Below are positions 9,231 to 16,744 of a stretch of 55,019 nt of DNA, piece after piece. The notes beneath the pieces were generated by a model. It was not told the origin of the DNA and ran no database searches. It was given only the letters and a program-made list of their open reading frames with translations. The position numbers and the translations under genes were made by a program. The stretch is from contig JAMPAK010000001.1 in the NCBI GenBank assembly GCA_023667285.1, positions 1,596,367-1,651,385 on the forward strand, in the 5' to 3' direction. Every line of letters starts with the position of its first letter. Positions within the stretch are counted from its first letter, which is position 1. This stretch comes from Muribaculaceae bacterium. GTDB lineage: Bacteria; Bacteroidota; Bacteroidia; Bacteroidales; Muribaculaceae.

Positions 9231-9259
9231 CGGTTCAGAAACCAAAACCTATATAACTA

Positions 9260-10369
9260 ATGTCAGACAACACTCTGCTAGACCGTCTCGACGGAATCGA
9301 TGCCCGCTTTGATGAGGTGTCAACTCTCATCACTGACCCCTCTGTTATGGCTGATATGAAGAGGTATGTCCGTCTGACCAAGGAGTATAAAGACCTTGAG
9401 AGGCTGACGGGAGTGACCCGCCGCTATCGCAATCTGCTGGCCAATGTCGAGGAGGCGCGCGAGGTGCTCGGCTCTGAGTCTGACCCGGAACTGCGCCAGA
9501 TGGCCAAGGAGGAGCTCGATGAGGCTACGGAGGCTATCCCGGAGATTGAGGAGGAGATAAAGCTCCTGCTCATCCCTGCAGACCCTGAGGACTCAAAGAA
9601 TGTGGTGCTTGAGATCCGCGGTGGAACAGGAGGGGACGAGGCAGCCATCTTTGCCGGGGATCTCTTCAAGATGTACTCAAAATATTGTGAGTCCAAGGGG
9701 TGGACGCTCTCGGTGACCAGTGCGAGCGAAGGGGCTGCCGGAGGATTCAAGGAGATAGTCTGCTCTGTGACGGGCGAGAATGTCTATGGCACACTCAAAT
9801 ATGAGAGCGGTGTCCATCGAGTGCAGCGTGTGCCGGCTACAGAGACTCAGGGGCGTGTGCACACGTCGGCCGCCACGGTGGCTGTGCTTCCGGAGGCCGA
9901 GCCGTTTGACGTAGAGATAAACGAGGGTGAGATCAAATGGGACACCTTCAGGTCAGGGGGCGCCGGGGGACAGAATGTCAATAAGGTTGAGTCGGGAGTC
10001 AGGCTGCGCTACATGTGGCGCAACCCGAACACGGGTGTCACTGAGGAGATACTCATAGAGTGTACGGAGACACGCGACCAGCCCAAGAACAAGGAGCGGG
10101 CATTGAGCAGACTGCGCACCTTTATATATGACAAGGAGCATCAAAAGTATATTGACGATATAGCCTCGCGCCGAAAGACGATGGTCTCTACGGGTGACCG
10201 CTCTGCTAAGATACGTACCTACAACTATCCGCAGGGGCGTATAACCGACCATCGCATCAACTACACCATATATAATCTCCAGGCCTTCATGGACGGCGAT
10301 ATCCAGGATGTGATAGACCAACTGACCATTGCTGAGAACGCTGAGAAACTCAAGGCTGCTGAACTCTGA
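9260..10369 (+). CDS. prfA: Peptide chain release factor 1
   Basis: Class I release factor (369 aa) that recognises UAA and UAG and triggers peptide release on the ribosome. The stop-codon reading motif of RF1 is visible as PAT in [13 protein letters not shown], and the catalytic GGQ lies in [17 protein letters not shown]2 would show SPF at the first site. The N-terminal helical domain and the C-terminal basic stretch are intact, and length is slightly above the usual 356-360. It is followed after 19 nt by pyrF without a terminator, so the two are probably co-transcribed. Confidence 0.98.
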   Translation: MSDNTLLDRLDGIDARFDEVSTLITDPSVMADMKRYVRLTKEYKDLERLTGVTRRYRNLLANVEEAREVLGSESDPELRQMAKEELDEATEAIPEIEEEIKLLLIPADPEDSKNVVLEIRGGTGGDEAAIFAGDLFKMYSKYCESKGWTLSVTSASEGAAGGFKEIVCSVTGENVYGTLKYESGVHRVQRVPATETQGRVHTSAATVAVLPEAEPFDVEINEGEIKWDTFRSGGAGGQNVNKVESGVRLRYMWRNPNTGVTEEILIECTETRDQPKNKERALSRLRTFIYDKEHQKYIDDIASRRKTMVSTGDRSAKIRTYNYPQGRITDHRINYTIYNLQAFMDGDIQDVIDQLTIAENAEKLKAAEL

Positions 10370-10388
10370 GAAAAATCAATTCTACCAT

Positions 10389-11219
10389 ATGAACCGTAAA
10401 GAACTGCTGGACAACATCCGAGCCAAAGGCTCGTTTCTCTGTGTGGGTCTGGACACAGACATCAAGAGAATACCTGAGCATCTGCTCAGTGAGCCGGACC
10501 CTATCTTTGCCTTCAACAAGGCTATCATCGACGCAACAGCCCCTTATTGTGTGGCCTATAAGCCCAACACCGCCTTCTATGAGAGTATGGGGGTGGAGGG
10601 ATGGCAGGCGCTTGACAGGACGGTGGCCTATCTGCGCGAGAACTATCCTGACCAGTTTGTCATAGCCGACGCCAAGCGAGGCGACATCGGCAACACATCG
10701 TCGCTCTATGCCCGTGCCTTCTTTGAGAAGATGGGTGTGGACGCGTTGACCGTGGCTCCCTACATGGGGTTTGACAGCGTGAAACCCTTCATGGACTATG
10801 AGGGGCACTGGGTGATACTCCTGGCGCTCACATCAAATCCGGGGAGCCGTGACTTCCAGTTTCTGACTGATATGACCGGGACACGTCTGTTCGAGCAGGT
10901 CATTGAGACTGCGCGCAAGTGGGGCAATGAGGACAAACTCATGTTTGTAGTTGGGGCGACGCAGGGCGCCATGTTCTCAGAGGTGCGCAGGGTTGCGCCA
11001 GACAACTTTCTGCTTGTCCCCGGAGTGGGCGCTCAGGGTGGAAGCCTTGATGAAGTGGCCAAGTGGGGCATGACCCGCGAGTGTGGGCTTCTTGTAAATT
11101 CATCGAGGGGTATAATCTATGCTTCGTTTGAAAAAGACTTTGCTGAGGCTGCTGCCGCCGAGGCCCGCAAACTGCGCGACCATATGACAATACTTCTCTC
11201 CACACACGGAGTGATTTGA
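10389..11219 (+). CDS. pyrF: Orotidine 5'-phosphate decarboxylase (subfamily 2)
   Basis: Final step of de novo UMP synthesis (276 aa): decarboxylates OMP. The catalytic Lys/Asp motif is [15 protein letters not shown], which marks the longer, mycobacterial-type subfamily (TIGR02127). The substrate loops FLCVGLDTD and [10 protein letters not shown] are also present. I start at ATG 10389 ([10 protein letters not shown]); a longer reading would overlap prfA and adds non-homologous residues. It lies 19 nt after prfA. The same prfA-pyrF pairing is, as I recall, common in Bacteroidales. Confidence 0.96.
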   Translation: MNRKELLDNIRAKGSFLCVGLDTDIKRIPEHLLSEPDPIFAFNKAIIDATAPYCVAYKPNTAFYESMGVEGWQALDRTVAYLRENYPDQFVIADAKRGDIGNTSSLYARAFFEKMGVDALTVAPYMGFDSVKPFMDYEGHWVILLALTSNPGSRDFQFLTDMTGTRLFEQVIETARKWGNEDKLMFVVGATQGAMFSEVRRVAPDNFLLVPGVGAQGGSLDEVAKWGMTRECGLLVNSSRGIIYASFEKDFAEAAAAEARKLRDHMTILLSTHGVI

Positions 11220-11320
11220 AAATCATAACCCGAAAAATGGGGACGAAGAGGGCCTATTTTAGCAAAATGCCACGAGAAACGGCTAGATTGCGTTAAAATG
11301 TGTTAATTTGACCCTGAAAA

Positions 11321-11353
11321 TTTGTCTTGTATGCGAAAATATGCGTACATTTG
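11321..11353 (+). promoter_or_regulatory. Sigma-ABfr promoter of a short non-coding transcript
   Basis: TTTG at 11321-11324 and TACATTTG at 11346-11353 are 21 nt apart, matching the Bacteroidetes consensus. The predicted start is about 11360, only 40 nt before a strong terminator. Confidence 0.65.
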
Positions 11354-11359
11354 CATGTG

Positions 11360-11432
11360 TGTTTTTCATAGTATTAGATTAAGATAAAGGTTTAAACGAT
11401 TAGAGTTGTCGGGAGACAACTCTAATTTTTTA
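11360..11432 (+). ncRNA. Candidate ~73-nt small RNA or attenuated leader
   Basis: The interval runs from the predicted start of the 11321-11353 promoter to the U-tract of the terminator at 11399-11432. It is too short to encode a protein. It may be a free small RNA, or a leader that is terminated unless anti-termination lets polymerase reach the glycogen genes about 270 nt further on. I do not recognise it as a known RNA family. Confidence 0.4.
11399..11432 (+). terminator. Intrinsic terminator
   Basis: ATTAGAGTTGTC (11399-11410) pairs perfectly with GACAACTCTAAT (11415-11426) around a GGGA loop and runs into a T-tract. It is the strongest rightward terminator in the window. It ends the short RNA and any read-through from prfA-pyrF. 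Confidence 0.85.
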
Positions 11433-11517
11433 CATTAAGATGATGGGATTTTATGTTGTTCGGCATAGTTTAAGGAGAGGTTTTTAAAACATACCTTAAA
11501 AAAGGGGGTTATTGTTG

Positions 11518-11546
11518 TTTGCTATCGCAAAAATTCAGTAAATTTG
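11518..11546 (+). promoter_or_regulatory. Promoter of the glycogen cluster
   Basis: TAAATTTG (11539-11546) fits the -7 consensus. TTTG at 11518-11521 lies 17 nt upstream, slightly short for the -33 spacing. The predicted leader is about 150 nt. Confidence 0.6.
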
Positions 11547-11570
11547 TGAATTTAAAAGTTGGAGCATTGC

Positions 11571-11601
11571 TTCGTCAGGGGTGAGAAAGCACCGGGACGA
11601 A
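11571..11601 (+). promoter_or_regulatory. Two-tier hairpin in the leader of the glycogen cluster
   Basis: TTCGTC (11571-11576) pairs with GACGAA (11596-11601), and inside it GGTG (11580-11583) pairs with CACC (11590-11593). It lies some 100 nt upstream of the ATG and has no U-tract, so it is not a terminator. It does not match a riboswitch I know. Confidence 0.35.
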
Positions 11602-11700
11602 AGTAAGGCTTGGGCTTTTGAATCATCATTTCTATAACATTCATCACGTTATCACTAATCTGTCTACTCTGAAATAATCAAACCAAAAACCTCTATATAA

Positions 11701-13635
11701 ATGAGTTATCTGAAATTTGATAAGAACCTGATGATAAACCTGGAGCAGTCTCTCCCCAAGGAGATGCTCCGTACGAATCAGTCAGGCGCCTATCACTGCA
11801 CGACGATAGTCGACTGCAACACCCGAAAGCAGCATGGTCTGCTTGTGGTGCCTGTCCCGGAGCTGGGCAACTCATGGCATGTCATGCTGTCCTCTCTCGA
11901 TGAGACCGTCTATCAGCACGGCGCACCATTTAATCTGGGACTGCACCGCTATCAGGGGGGTGTGATGAATCCTAACGGACACAAGTACATCCGCGAGTTT
12001 GACTGCGAGAGTGTCCCGCGCACCACATATCGCGTGGGGGGTGTGATACTCACCAAGGAGAAGATTTTCATCTCCGGCGAGAACCGCATTCTGATCCGCT
12101 ACACGCTCGAGGAGGCACACTCGGCCACGACTCTACGTTTCAAACCTATCCTGGCGTTTCGTGACGCCAACGAGCTCTGCATTGCCAACGATGTTATCAA
12201 CACAGAGATTCCAATGACGGCAAACGGCGTCTCGGCCTGTCTCTACAACGGCTATCCGCGTCTGTTCATGCAGTTCTCTAAGAAGCCTGAGTGGGTCTAT
12301 GATCCCCACTGGTATAATGGCTTCGAGTATGTGAAGGACCTTGAGAGGGGAGTGCCCTATACTGAGGACCTGTGGGTGCCCGGATATTTCGAGTTGCCCA
12401 TCGAGAAGGGTGAGAGCATTATCTTCTCAGCCGGTCTGAGCGAGGTTGACCCTGAGGTGCTTCCGAAGATGTATGAGAAGGAGATCTCACACCGCACATG
12501 CCGCACATCGTTCTTCAACTGTCTGAAGAATGCTGTGAAGCAGTGTTATCTCTCGAACGACAAGGGGATGTTCCTGCTGTCGGGCTATCCTTGGGGAAAA
12601 ATCCTGGCCCGCAATACTTTCATGGCACTTCCGGGTGCGACAATAGCCATCAACCACCGCGAGGACTTCGAGAAGATTGCCGAGACGGCTCTCAAGGCTT
12701 ACCGCCACTTCATGAAGACCGGCGAGCTCGACAACCTCATACAAGGAATCGACCTTCCTGACATTCCTCTCTGGGCAGTCTGGGCCGTGCAGCAGTATGC
12801 CAAGGCATATTCGCGTCCTGAGGCTGCAGAAAAGTATATGGGGGATATCCGTGAGATCATTGCCTTCATCCGTGATGGGAAGCATCCTTATCTCAAGGTG
12901 GATGAAGAGACCGGAATGGTGTGGACGGACGGGACACAGAAGCCGATGTCGTGGATGAACGCATCGCTTGGCGGACGTCCCATCGTGGCACGCACAGGCT
13001 ACCTTGTGGAGTTCAATGCCCTATGGTATAACGCGCTCATATTTGCGGGTCGTCTCACAGAGGGTGACGAGCAGGCTGCCTATTATGCAGCGGCCGAAAA
13101 GATGGCACAGCCTTTTGTCAAGACATTCCTCAACGACTACGGTTATCTCTATGACTTTGTCAACGGCATGTATGCCGACCCGTCTGTGCGTCCGAATATG
13201 GCCATCGCTATCGGCCTGGACTACTCTCCGCTCGACCGCCGTCAGCGCAAGAGAGTGCTCGACATCGTGACGCGCGAGCTTCTCACACCGAAGGGACTGC
13301 GCACTCTGTCGCCCAAGAGTTTCGGATATCGCCCCAACTATCTCGGGTCGCCCGAGGAGCGCGAGATGGCGCTCCACAATGGCCCGGCGCGTCCGTGGCT
13401 GATGGGATTCTATGCCGATGCGTATCTCAAGGTGTTCGGCATGAGCGGTGTCAGCTATGTGGACCGTATGCTGATAGGCTTTGAGGATGAGATGACCAAG
13501 GGTTGCATCGGGTCGCTCTCGCAGCTCTATGATGCGAATCCACCCTATGTGGGCCGCGGTGCCATCAGCCATGTCACCAATGTGGCCGAGGTGCTCAGGA
13601 CACTCACCACGCTCAAGAAATTCACAATGGATTAA
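11701..13635 (+). CDS. Glycogen debranching enzyme (amylo-alpha-1,6-glucosidase family)
   Basis: A 644-residue cytoplasmic protein (no signal peptide) of the bacterial/archaeal-type debranching family, which hydrolyses alpha-1,6 branch points of glycogen. The N-terminal beta-sandwich domain (about 20-240) has the conserved start RTNQSGAYHCTTIVDCNTRKQHGLL in spaced form. The C-terminal (alpha/alpha)6-barrel (about 270-640) has RNTFMALPG, WAVQQYAK and VEFNALWYNAL. In the related eukaryotic debranching enzymes the catalytic acid sits in a TWMD-type motif; here the equivalent segment reads SWMNAS, with Asn at 420. Activity is therefore not certain. It heads a three-gene cluster with the GT4 glycosyltransferase (25-nt gap) and the GH57 protein. 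Confidence 0.9.
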   Translation: MSYLKFDKNLMINLEQSLPKEMLRTNQSGAYHCTTIVDCNTRKQHGLLVVPVPELGNSWHVMLSSLDETVYQHGAPFNLGLHRYQGGVMNPNGHKYIREFDCESVPRTTYRVGGVILTKEKIFISGENRILIRYTLEEAHSATTLRFKPILAFRDANELCIANDVINTEIPMTANGVSACLYNGYPRLFMQFSKKPEWVYDPHWYNGFEYVKDLERGVPYTEDLWVPGYFELPIEKGESIIFSAGLSEVDPEVLPKMYEKEISHRTCRTSFFNCLKNAVKQCYLSNDKGMFLLSGYPWGKILARNTFMALPGATIAINHREDFEKIAETALKAYRHFMKTGELDNLIQGIDLPDIPLWAVWAVQQYAKAYSRPEAAEKYMGDIREIIAFIRDGKHPYLKVDEETGMVWTDGTQKPMSWMNASLGGRPIVARTGYLVEFNALWYNALIFAGRLTEGDEQAAYYAAAEKMAQPFVKTFLNDYGYLYDFVNGMYADPSVRPNMAIAIGLDYSPLDRRQRKRVLDIVTRELLTPKGLRTLSPKSFGYRPNYLGSPEEREMALHNGPARPWLMGFYADAYLKVFGMSGVSYVDRMLIGFEDEMTKGCIGSLSQLYDANPPYVGRGAISHVTNVAEVLRTLTTLKKFTMD

Positions 13636-13660
13636 CCCCCCCCAATACCATAACAGACGC

Positions 13661-14923
13661 ATGAAAGCATTAATGTTCGGGTGGGAATTTCCCCCTCATA
13701 TCCTCGGCGGTCTTGGCACCGCGAGCTACGGCCTCACCAAAGGCATGTGGGAATGTGGCGACATGGAGATTACATTCGTCATCCCGAAGCCTTTTGGCGA
13801 TGAGGAACGCCACTTTGCAAATATAATAGGCATGTCGCAGGTGCCAGTGTGCTGGCGCGATGTCAGCGCAGACTATGTCCGCGAGCGCATCGGCAATGTG
13901 ATGGATCCTGATCTCTATTTCAGACTCAGGGACCATATCTATGCCGACTTCAACTATATGCGCACCAATGACCTGGGGTGCATTGAGTTCTCCGGGCGCT
14001 ATCCAGACAATCTTGTCGAGGAGATAAACAACTATTCGATCTGTGCCGGTGTCGTGGCCCGCACGTTGGACTATGACATCATCCACTCTCACGACTGGCT
14101 GACCTATCCTGCGGGAATCCATGCCAAGCAGGTGTCAGGGAAGCCGCTGGTGATACATGTGCATGCCACGGAGTTTGACCGCTCACGAGGGAAACCCAAT
14201 CCCACGGTGTTTGGTATCGAGAAGGATGGCATGAACAACGCGGACCACATCATCTGTGTGTCAAATCTCACACGCGACACTGTGATCAACAACTATGGCA
14301 TAGATCCGGCCAAGGTGACGACCGTGCACAACGCCGTGACACCTCTGACCCCTGAGCAGATGGATGTCCCTGACCACCACGCTAAGGATAAGGTGGTGAC
14401 TTTCCTGGGCCGAATCACCATGCAGAAGGGTCCGGAGTATTTCGTGGAGGCTGCAGCTAAGGTGTTGAAGAACAATCCGAATGTACGCTTTGTCATGGCC
14501 GGCAGCGGCGACATGATGAACAAGATGATTCTTCTGGCAGCCGAGCGCGGGATAGCTGACCGTTTTCACTTCCCGGGGTTCCAGAAAGGGAAGCAGGTCT
14601 ACGAGATGCTTCGCTCCTCAGATGTCTATGTGATGCCTTCAGTGTCAGAGCCTTTCGGCATCTCTCCTCTTGAGGCTATGCAGATGGGAGTCCCCTCCAT
14701 TATCTCGAAGCAGAGTGGATGTGCGGAGATTCTCAACAATGTTATCAAGACGGACTACTGGGACATCGACGCCATGGCTGATGCCATCAACTCGATAGTG
14801 ACCTATCCTGCCATGTATAATCAGCTCCGCGAGGATGGCCTCAAGGAGGTGAACCAGATTACATGGGACAAGGCAGGCCGCAAGGTAATCAATATCTACA
14901 ATAAGGTGCTGGGCCGCGGATGA
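13661..14923 (+). CDS. GT4-type glycosyltransferase, probable glycogen synthase of the cluster
   Basis: A 420-residue GT-B glycosyltransferase without a signal peptide. The N-terminal domain starts MKALMFGWEFPPHILGGLG, the glycine-rich loop seen in starch and glycogen synthases and GT4 enzymes. The C-terminal nucleotide-sugar domain begins around VTFLGRITMQKGPEY and has the EX7E motif in SEPFGISPLEAMQMG. The position between a debranching enzyme and a GH57 protein argues for an alpha-glucan polymerising role with a nucleotide-glucose donor (inference). The ATG at 13661 is used; 44 further in-frame codons upstream would lie inside the debranching gene. A run of eight C lies in the 25-nt gap before it. 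Confidence 0.88.
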   Translation: MKALMFGWEFPPHILGGLGTASYGLTKGMWECGDMEITFVIPKPFGDEERHFANIIGMSQVPVCWRDVSADYVRERIGNVMDPDLYFRLRDHIYADFNYMRTNDLGCIEFSGRYPDNLVEEINNYSICAGVVARTLDYDIIHSHDWLTYPAGIHAKQVSGKPLVIHVHATEFDRSRGKPNPTVFGIEKDGMNNADHIICVSNLTRDTVINNYGIDPAKVTTVHNAVTPLTPEQMDVPDHHAKDKVVTFLGRITMQKGPEYFVEAAAKVLKNNPNVRFVMAGSGDMMNKMILLAAERGIADRFHFPGFQKGKQVYEMLRSSDVYVMPSVSEPFGISPLEAMQMGVPSIISKQSGCAEILNNVIKTDYWDIDAMADAINSIVTYPAMYNQLREDGLKEVNQITWDKAGRKVINIYNKVLGRG

Positions 14924-14978
14924 TAGAGCCGGCATCAAACAATACAACTCACGTCAACAAACAACACCCCCACAAGAT

Positions 14979-16598
14979 ATGAAAGCAATCTGTTTCTATT
15001 TTCAGATTCACCAGCCGTTCCGTCTGAAGAGATATCGCTTCTTCGACATAGGCAACGACCACTACTATTATGATGATTTCGCCAATGACGATATCATCAC
15101 CCGTATAGCCGAGCGCTCCTATATCCCGGCAGCAGAGTCGCTGCTGCGGATGATTGAGCAGAGCAAGGGTGCCTTCAAGTGTGCCATCTCTGTCACAGGC
15201 ACTGCTCTCGAGCAGTTTGAGATGTATGTCCCGGAGTTCATCGATCTGCTCAAGAAGCTTGCAGCCACAGGATGTGTGGAGTTTCTCGCTGAGACATATG
15301 CCCACTCTCTCTCGTCGCTTGCAGACCCTGAGGAGTTTGAAAACCAGGTGAAGGTGCATGATGAGAAGATCAAGGAGCTCTTCGGGCAGGAGCCCAAGGT
15401 GCTCCGCAACACTGAGCTCATCTACTGCGACGAACTGGCTCCTCAGATTCTTGCCATGGGCTATAAGGGAGTCATCACTGAGGGTGCGAAGCACATCCTC
15501 GGTTGGAAATCGCCAGACTATGTCTACTGTGCTGCCTCAGCGCCCGACCTGAAGATACTTCTTAAGAACGACAAACTCTCGGACGATATCTCAGAGCGTT
15601 TCTCCAACACATCGTGGGATGAGTATCCTCTCACAGCTGACAAGTACATCAACTGGATTGCATCGACTCCGGCTGAGGAACAGATTGTCAATCTGTTCAT
15701 GAACCTGGAGGTGTTTGGTGACTTCCAACCGCGTGAGACCGGTATCTTCCAGTTCCTAGAGGCGCTTCCCCGCTTTGCCGCAGAGAAGGGGCTGCAGTTC
15801 TGGACACCTTCGGAGGCTGTTTCAAAGCTCAAGGCTGTAGACTATCTGTCAGTCGTGCATCCCATCTCATGGGCAGATGAGGCGCGCGACACCTCGGCAT
15901 GGCTCGGCAACCAGTTGCAGAACGAGGCTTTCAACAAGCTCTATAGCGTCGGTGAGCGTGTGCGTCTCTGTGACGACCGCCGCCTGAAGCAGGACTGGTA
16001 CTATCTGCAGTCTGCAGACCACTTCTTCTACATGTCGACCAAGAACATGCACGACGGGTCTGTCCACTCGCAGTTCTCACCTTATGACACTCCCTTTGAT
16101 GCTTTCACAAACTACATGAATGTCCTAGCGGATTTCATCGTGCGTGTGGAGGAGCAGTATCCCATGAGCATTGACAATGAGGAACTCAACTCACTGCTCA
16201 CCACAATCCGCAATCAGGAGAATGAGATTGAGATGCTCAACAAGGAGGCAGAGTCGATGCGTAAGAACATCGAGCACTTCAACGAGGAGCATCTTCTCCG
16301 TGAGGAGCAGGCCCGTAAGGAAGAGGCTGAGGTGAAGGCTGGGAAGCCTGCCAAGAAGGGCAGGGCACCCAAGGCTGAGAAGAAAGCCAAGGCCCCCAAA
16401 GCTGAGAAGAAGGCCAAGGCACCCAAAGCTGAGAAGATAGCCAAGGCTCCCAAGGCAGAGAAGAAAGCTGCGCCCAAGAAAGCCGCTAAGGTTGAGAAAG
16501 AGGCTGCTGTGAAGGCTGTGAAGCCCGCCAAGAAGGCCAAGGCTCCCAAGACTGCAAAGAAAGCCACGGCTGATAAGGCTGAGGCCAAGCAGGATTGA
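14979..16598 (+). CDS. GH57 alpha-amylase-like protein with histone-like Lys/Ala/Pro repeat tail
   Basis: A 539-residue cytoplasmic protein. Residues 1-400 form a GH57 (beta/alpha)7-type catalytic region: FQIHQPFRL at the start (region 1), LRNTELIYCDE with the expected nucleophile Glu146 (region 3), and MNLEVFGDFQ around 241-250 (region 4). GH57 amylases normally have Asp as proton donor at the position occupied here by Asn242. A predicted coiled coil (about 405-447) follows. After it comes a tail of about 90 residues made of Lys, Ala, Pro and Glu, including four tandem nonapeptides of type KAPKAEKKA. The tail resembles histone H1 or bacterial HC1-like proteins. It is third gene of the glycogen cluster, 55 nt after the glycosyltransferase. 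Confidence 0.9.
   Translation: MKAICFYFQIHQPFRLKRYRFFDIGNDHYYYDDFANDDIITRIAERSYIPAAESLLRMIEQSKGAFKCAISVTGTALEQFEMYVPEFIDLLKKLAATGCVEFLAETYAHSLSSLADPEEFENQVKVHDEKIKELFGQEPKVLRNTELIYCDELAPQILAMGYKGVITEGAKHILGWKSPDYVYCAASAPDLKILLKNDKLSDDISERFSNTSWDEYPLTADKYINWIASTPAEEQIVNLFMNLEVFGDFQPRETGIFQFLEALPRFAAEKGLQFWTPSEAVSKLKAVDYLSVVHPISWADEARDTSAWLGNQLQNEAFNKLYSVGERVRLCDDRRLKQDWYYLQSADHFFYMSTKNMHDGSVHSQFSPYDTPFDAFTNYMNVLADFIVRVEEQYPMSIDNEELNSLLTTIRNQENEIEMLNKEAESMRKNIEHFNEEHLLREEQARKEEAEVKAGKPAKKGRAPKAEKKAKAPKAEKKAKAPKAEKIAKAPKAEKKAAPKKAAKVEKEAAVKAVKPAKKAKAPKTAKKATADKAEAKQD
16362..16469 (+). repeat. Four tandem 27-bp repeats in the tail of the GH57 gene
   Basis: Four in-frame units at 16362-16388, 16389-16415, 16416-16442 and 16443-16469 encode RAPKAEKKA, KAPKAEKKA, KAPKAEKIA and KAPKAEKKA. 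Units differ mostly at third codon positions, which points to selection on the protein. Slippage could change the copy number without breaking the frame. Confidence 0.85.
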
Positions 16599-16622
16599 TA
16601 GCCGCGCAAATACATAATGCAT

Positions 16623-16681
16623 TTAGTGATTTTCACGCCGTGAGATGGATACAGTCCACATCAGGGTGTGAAAATCACTAA
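16623..16681 (+). terminator. 14-bp perfect inverted repeat after the glycogen cluster
   Basis: TTAGTGATTTTCAC (16623-16636) pairs perfectly with GTGAAAATCACTAA (16668-16681) across a 31-nt loop that may hold a small inner stem. The second arm runs into a short T-run. It lies 24 nt after the GH57 stop and ends 33 nt before the -7 element of feoAB. A terminator is the simplest reading; the long loop and the nearness to the feoAB promoter also allow an operator. Confidence 0.6.
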
Positions 16682-16713
16682 TTTTAGGTATTGGCGGAAA
16701 GTGGAAAATTTGC

Positions 16714-16721
16714 GAACTTTG
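16714..16721 (+). promoter_or_regulatory. Probable -7 promoter element of feoAB
   Basis: GAACTTTG differs from TAnnTTTG by one base. A TTGG at 16691-16694 sits 19 nt upstream as a weak -33 element. The ATG follows 23 nt downstream. No convincing Fur box is seen. Confidence 0.4.
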
Positions 16722-16744
16722 CGAACTAAAAAATCATCACGCCA

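Larger units (their letters stand above)
11220..11700. other. 481-bp non-coding region between pyrF and the glycogen cluster
   Basis: No convincing gene is present. The region holds a complete promoter (11321-11353), a strong intrinsic terminator (11399-11432), a second promoter (11518-11546) and a hairpin (11571-11601) in the leader of the debranching-enzyme gene. The first 100 bp after pyrF show nothing recognisable. A 15-codon ATG frame at 11440-11487 is not supported. Confidence 0.6.

Noticed and set aside
11440-11487. 15-codon frame after the terminator in the pyrF-glycogen gap
   Set aside because: Too short, no promoter directly upstream and no coding signal; treated as chance.
16191-16636. 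Leu/Gly-rich and Ala/Leu-rich frames opposite the GH57 tail
   Set aside because: They are only the complement of the Lys/Ala/Pro repeat region; their repeats mirror the coding repeats.
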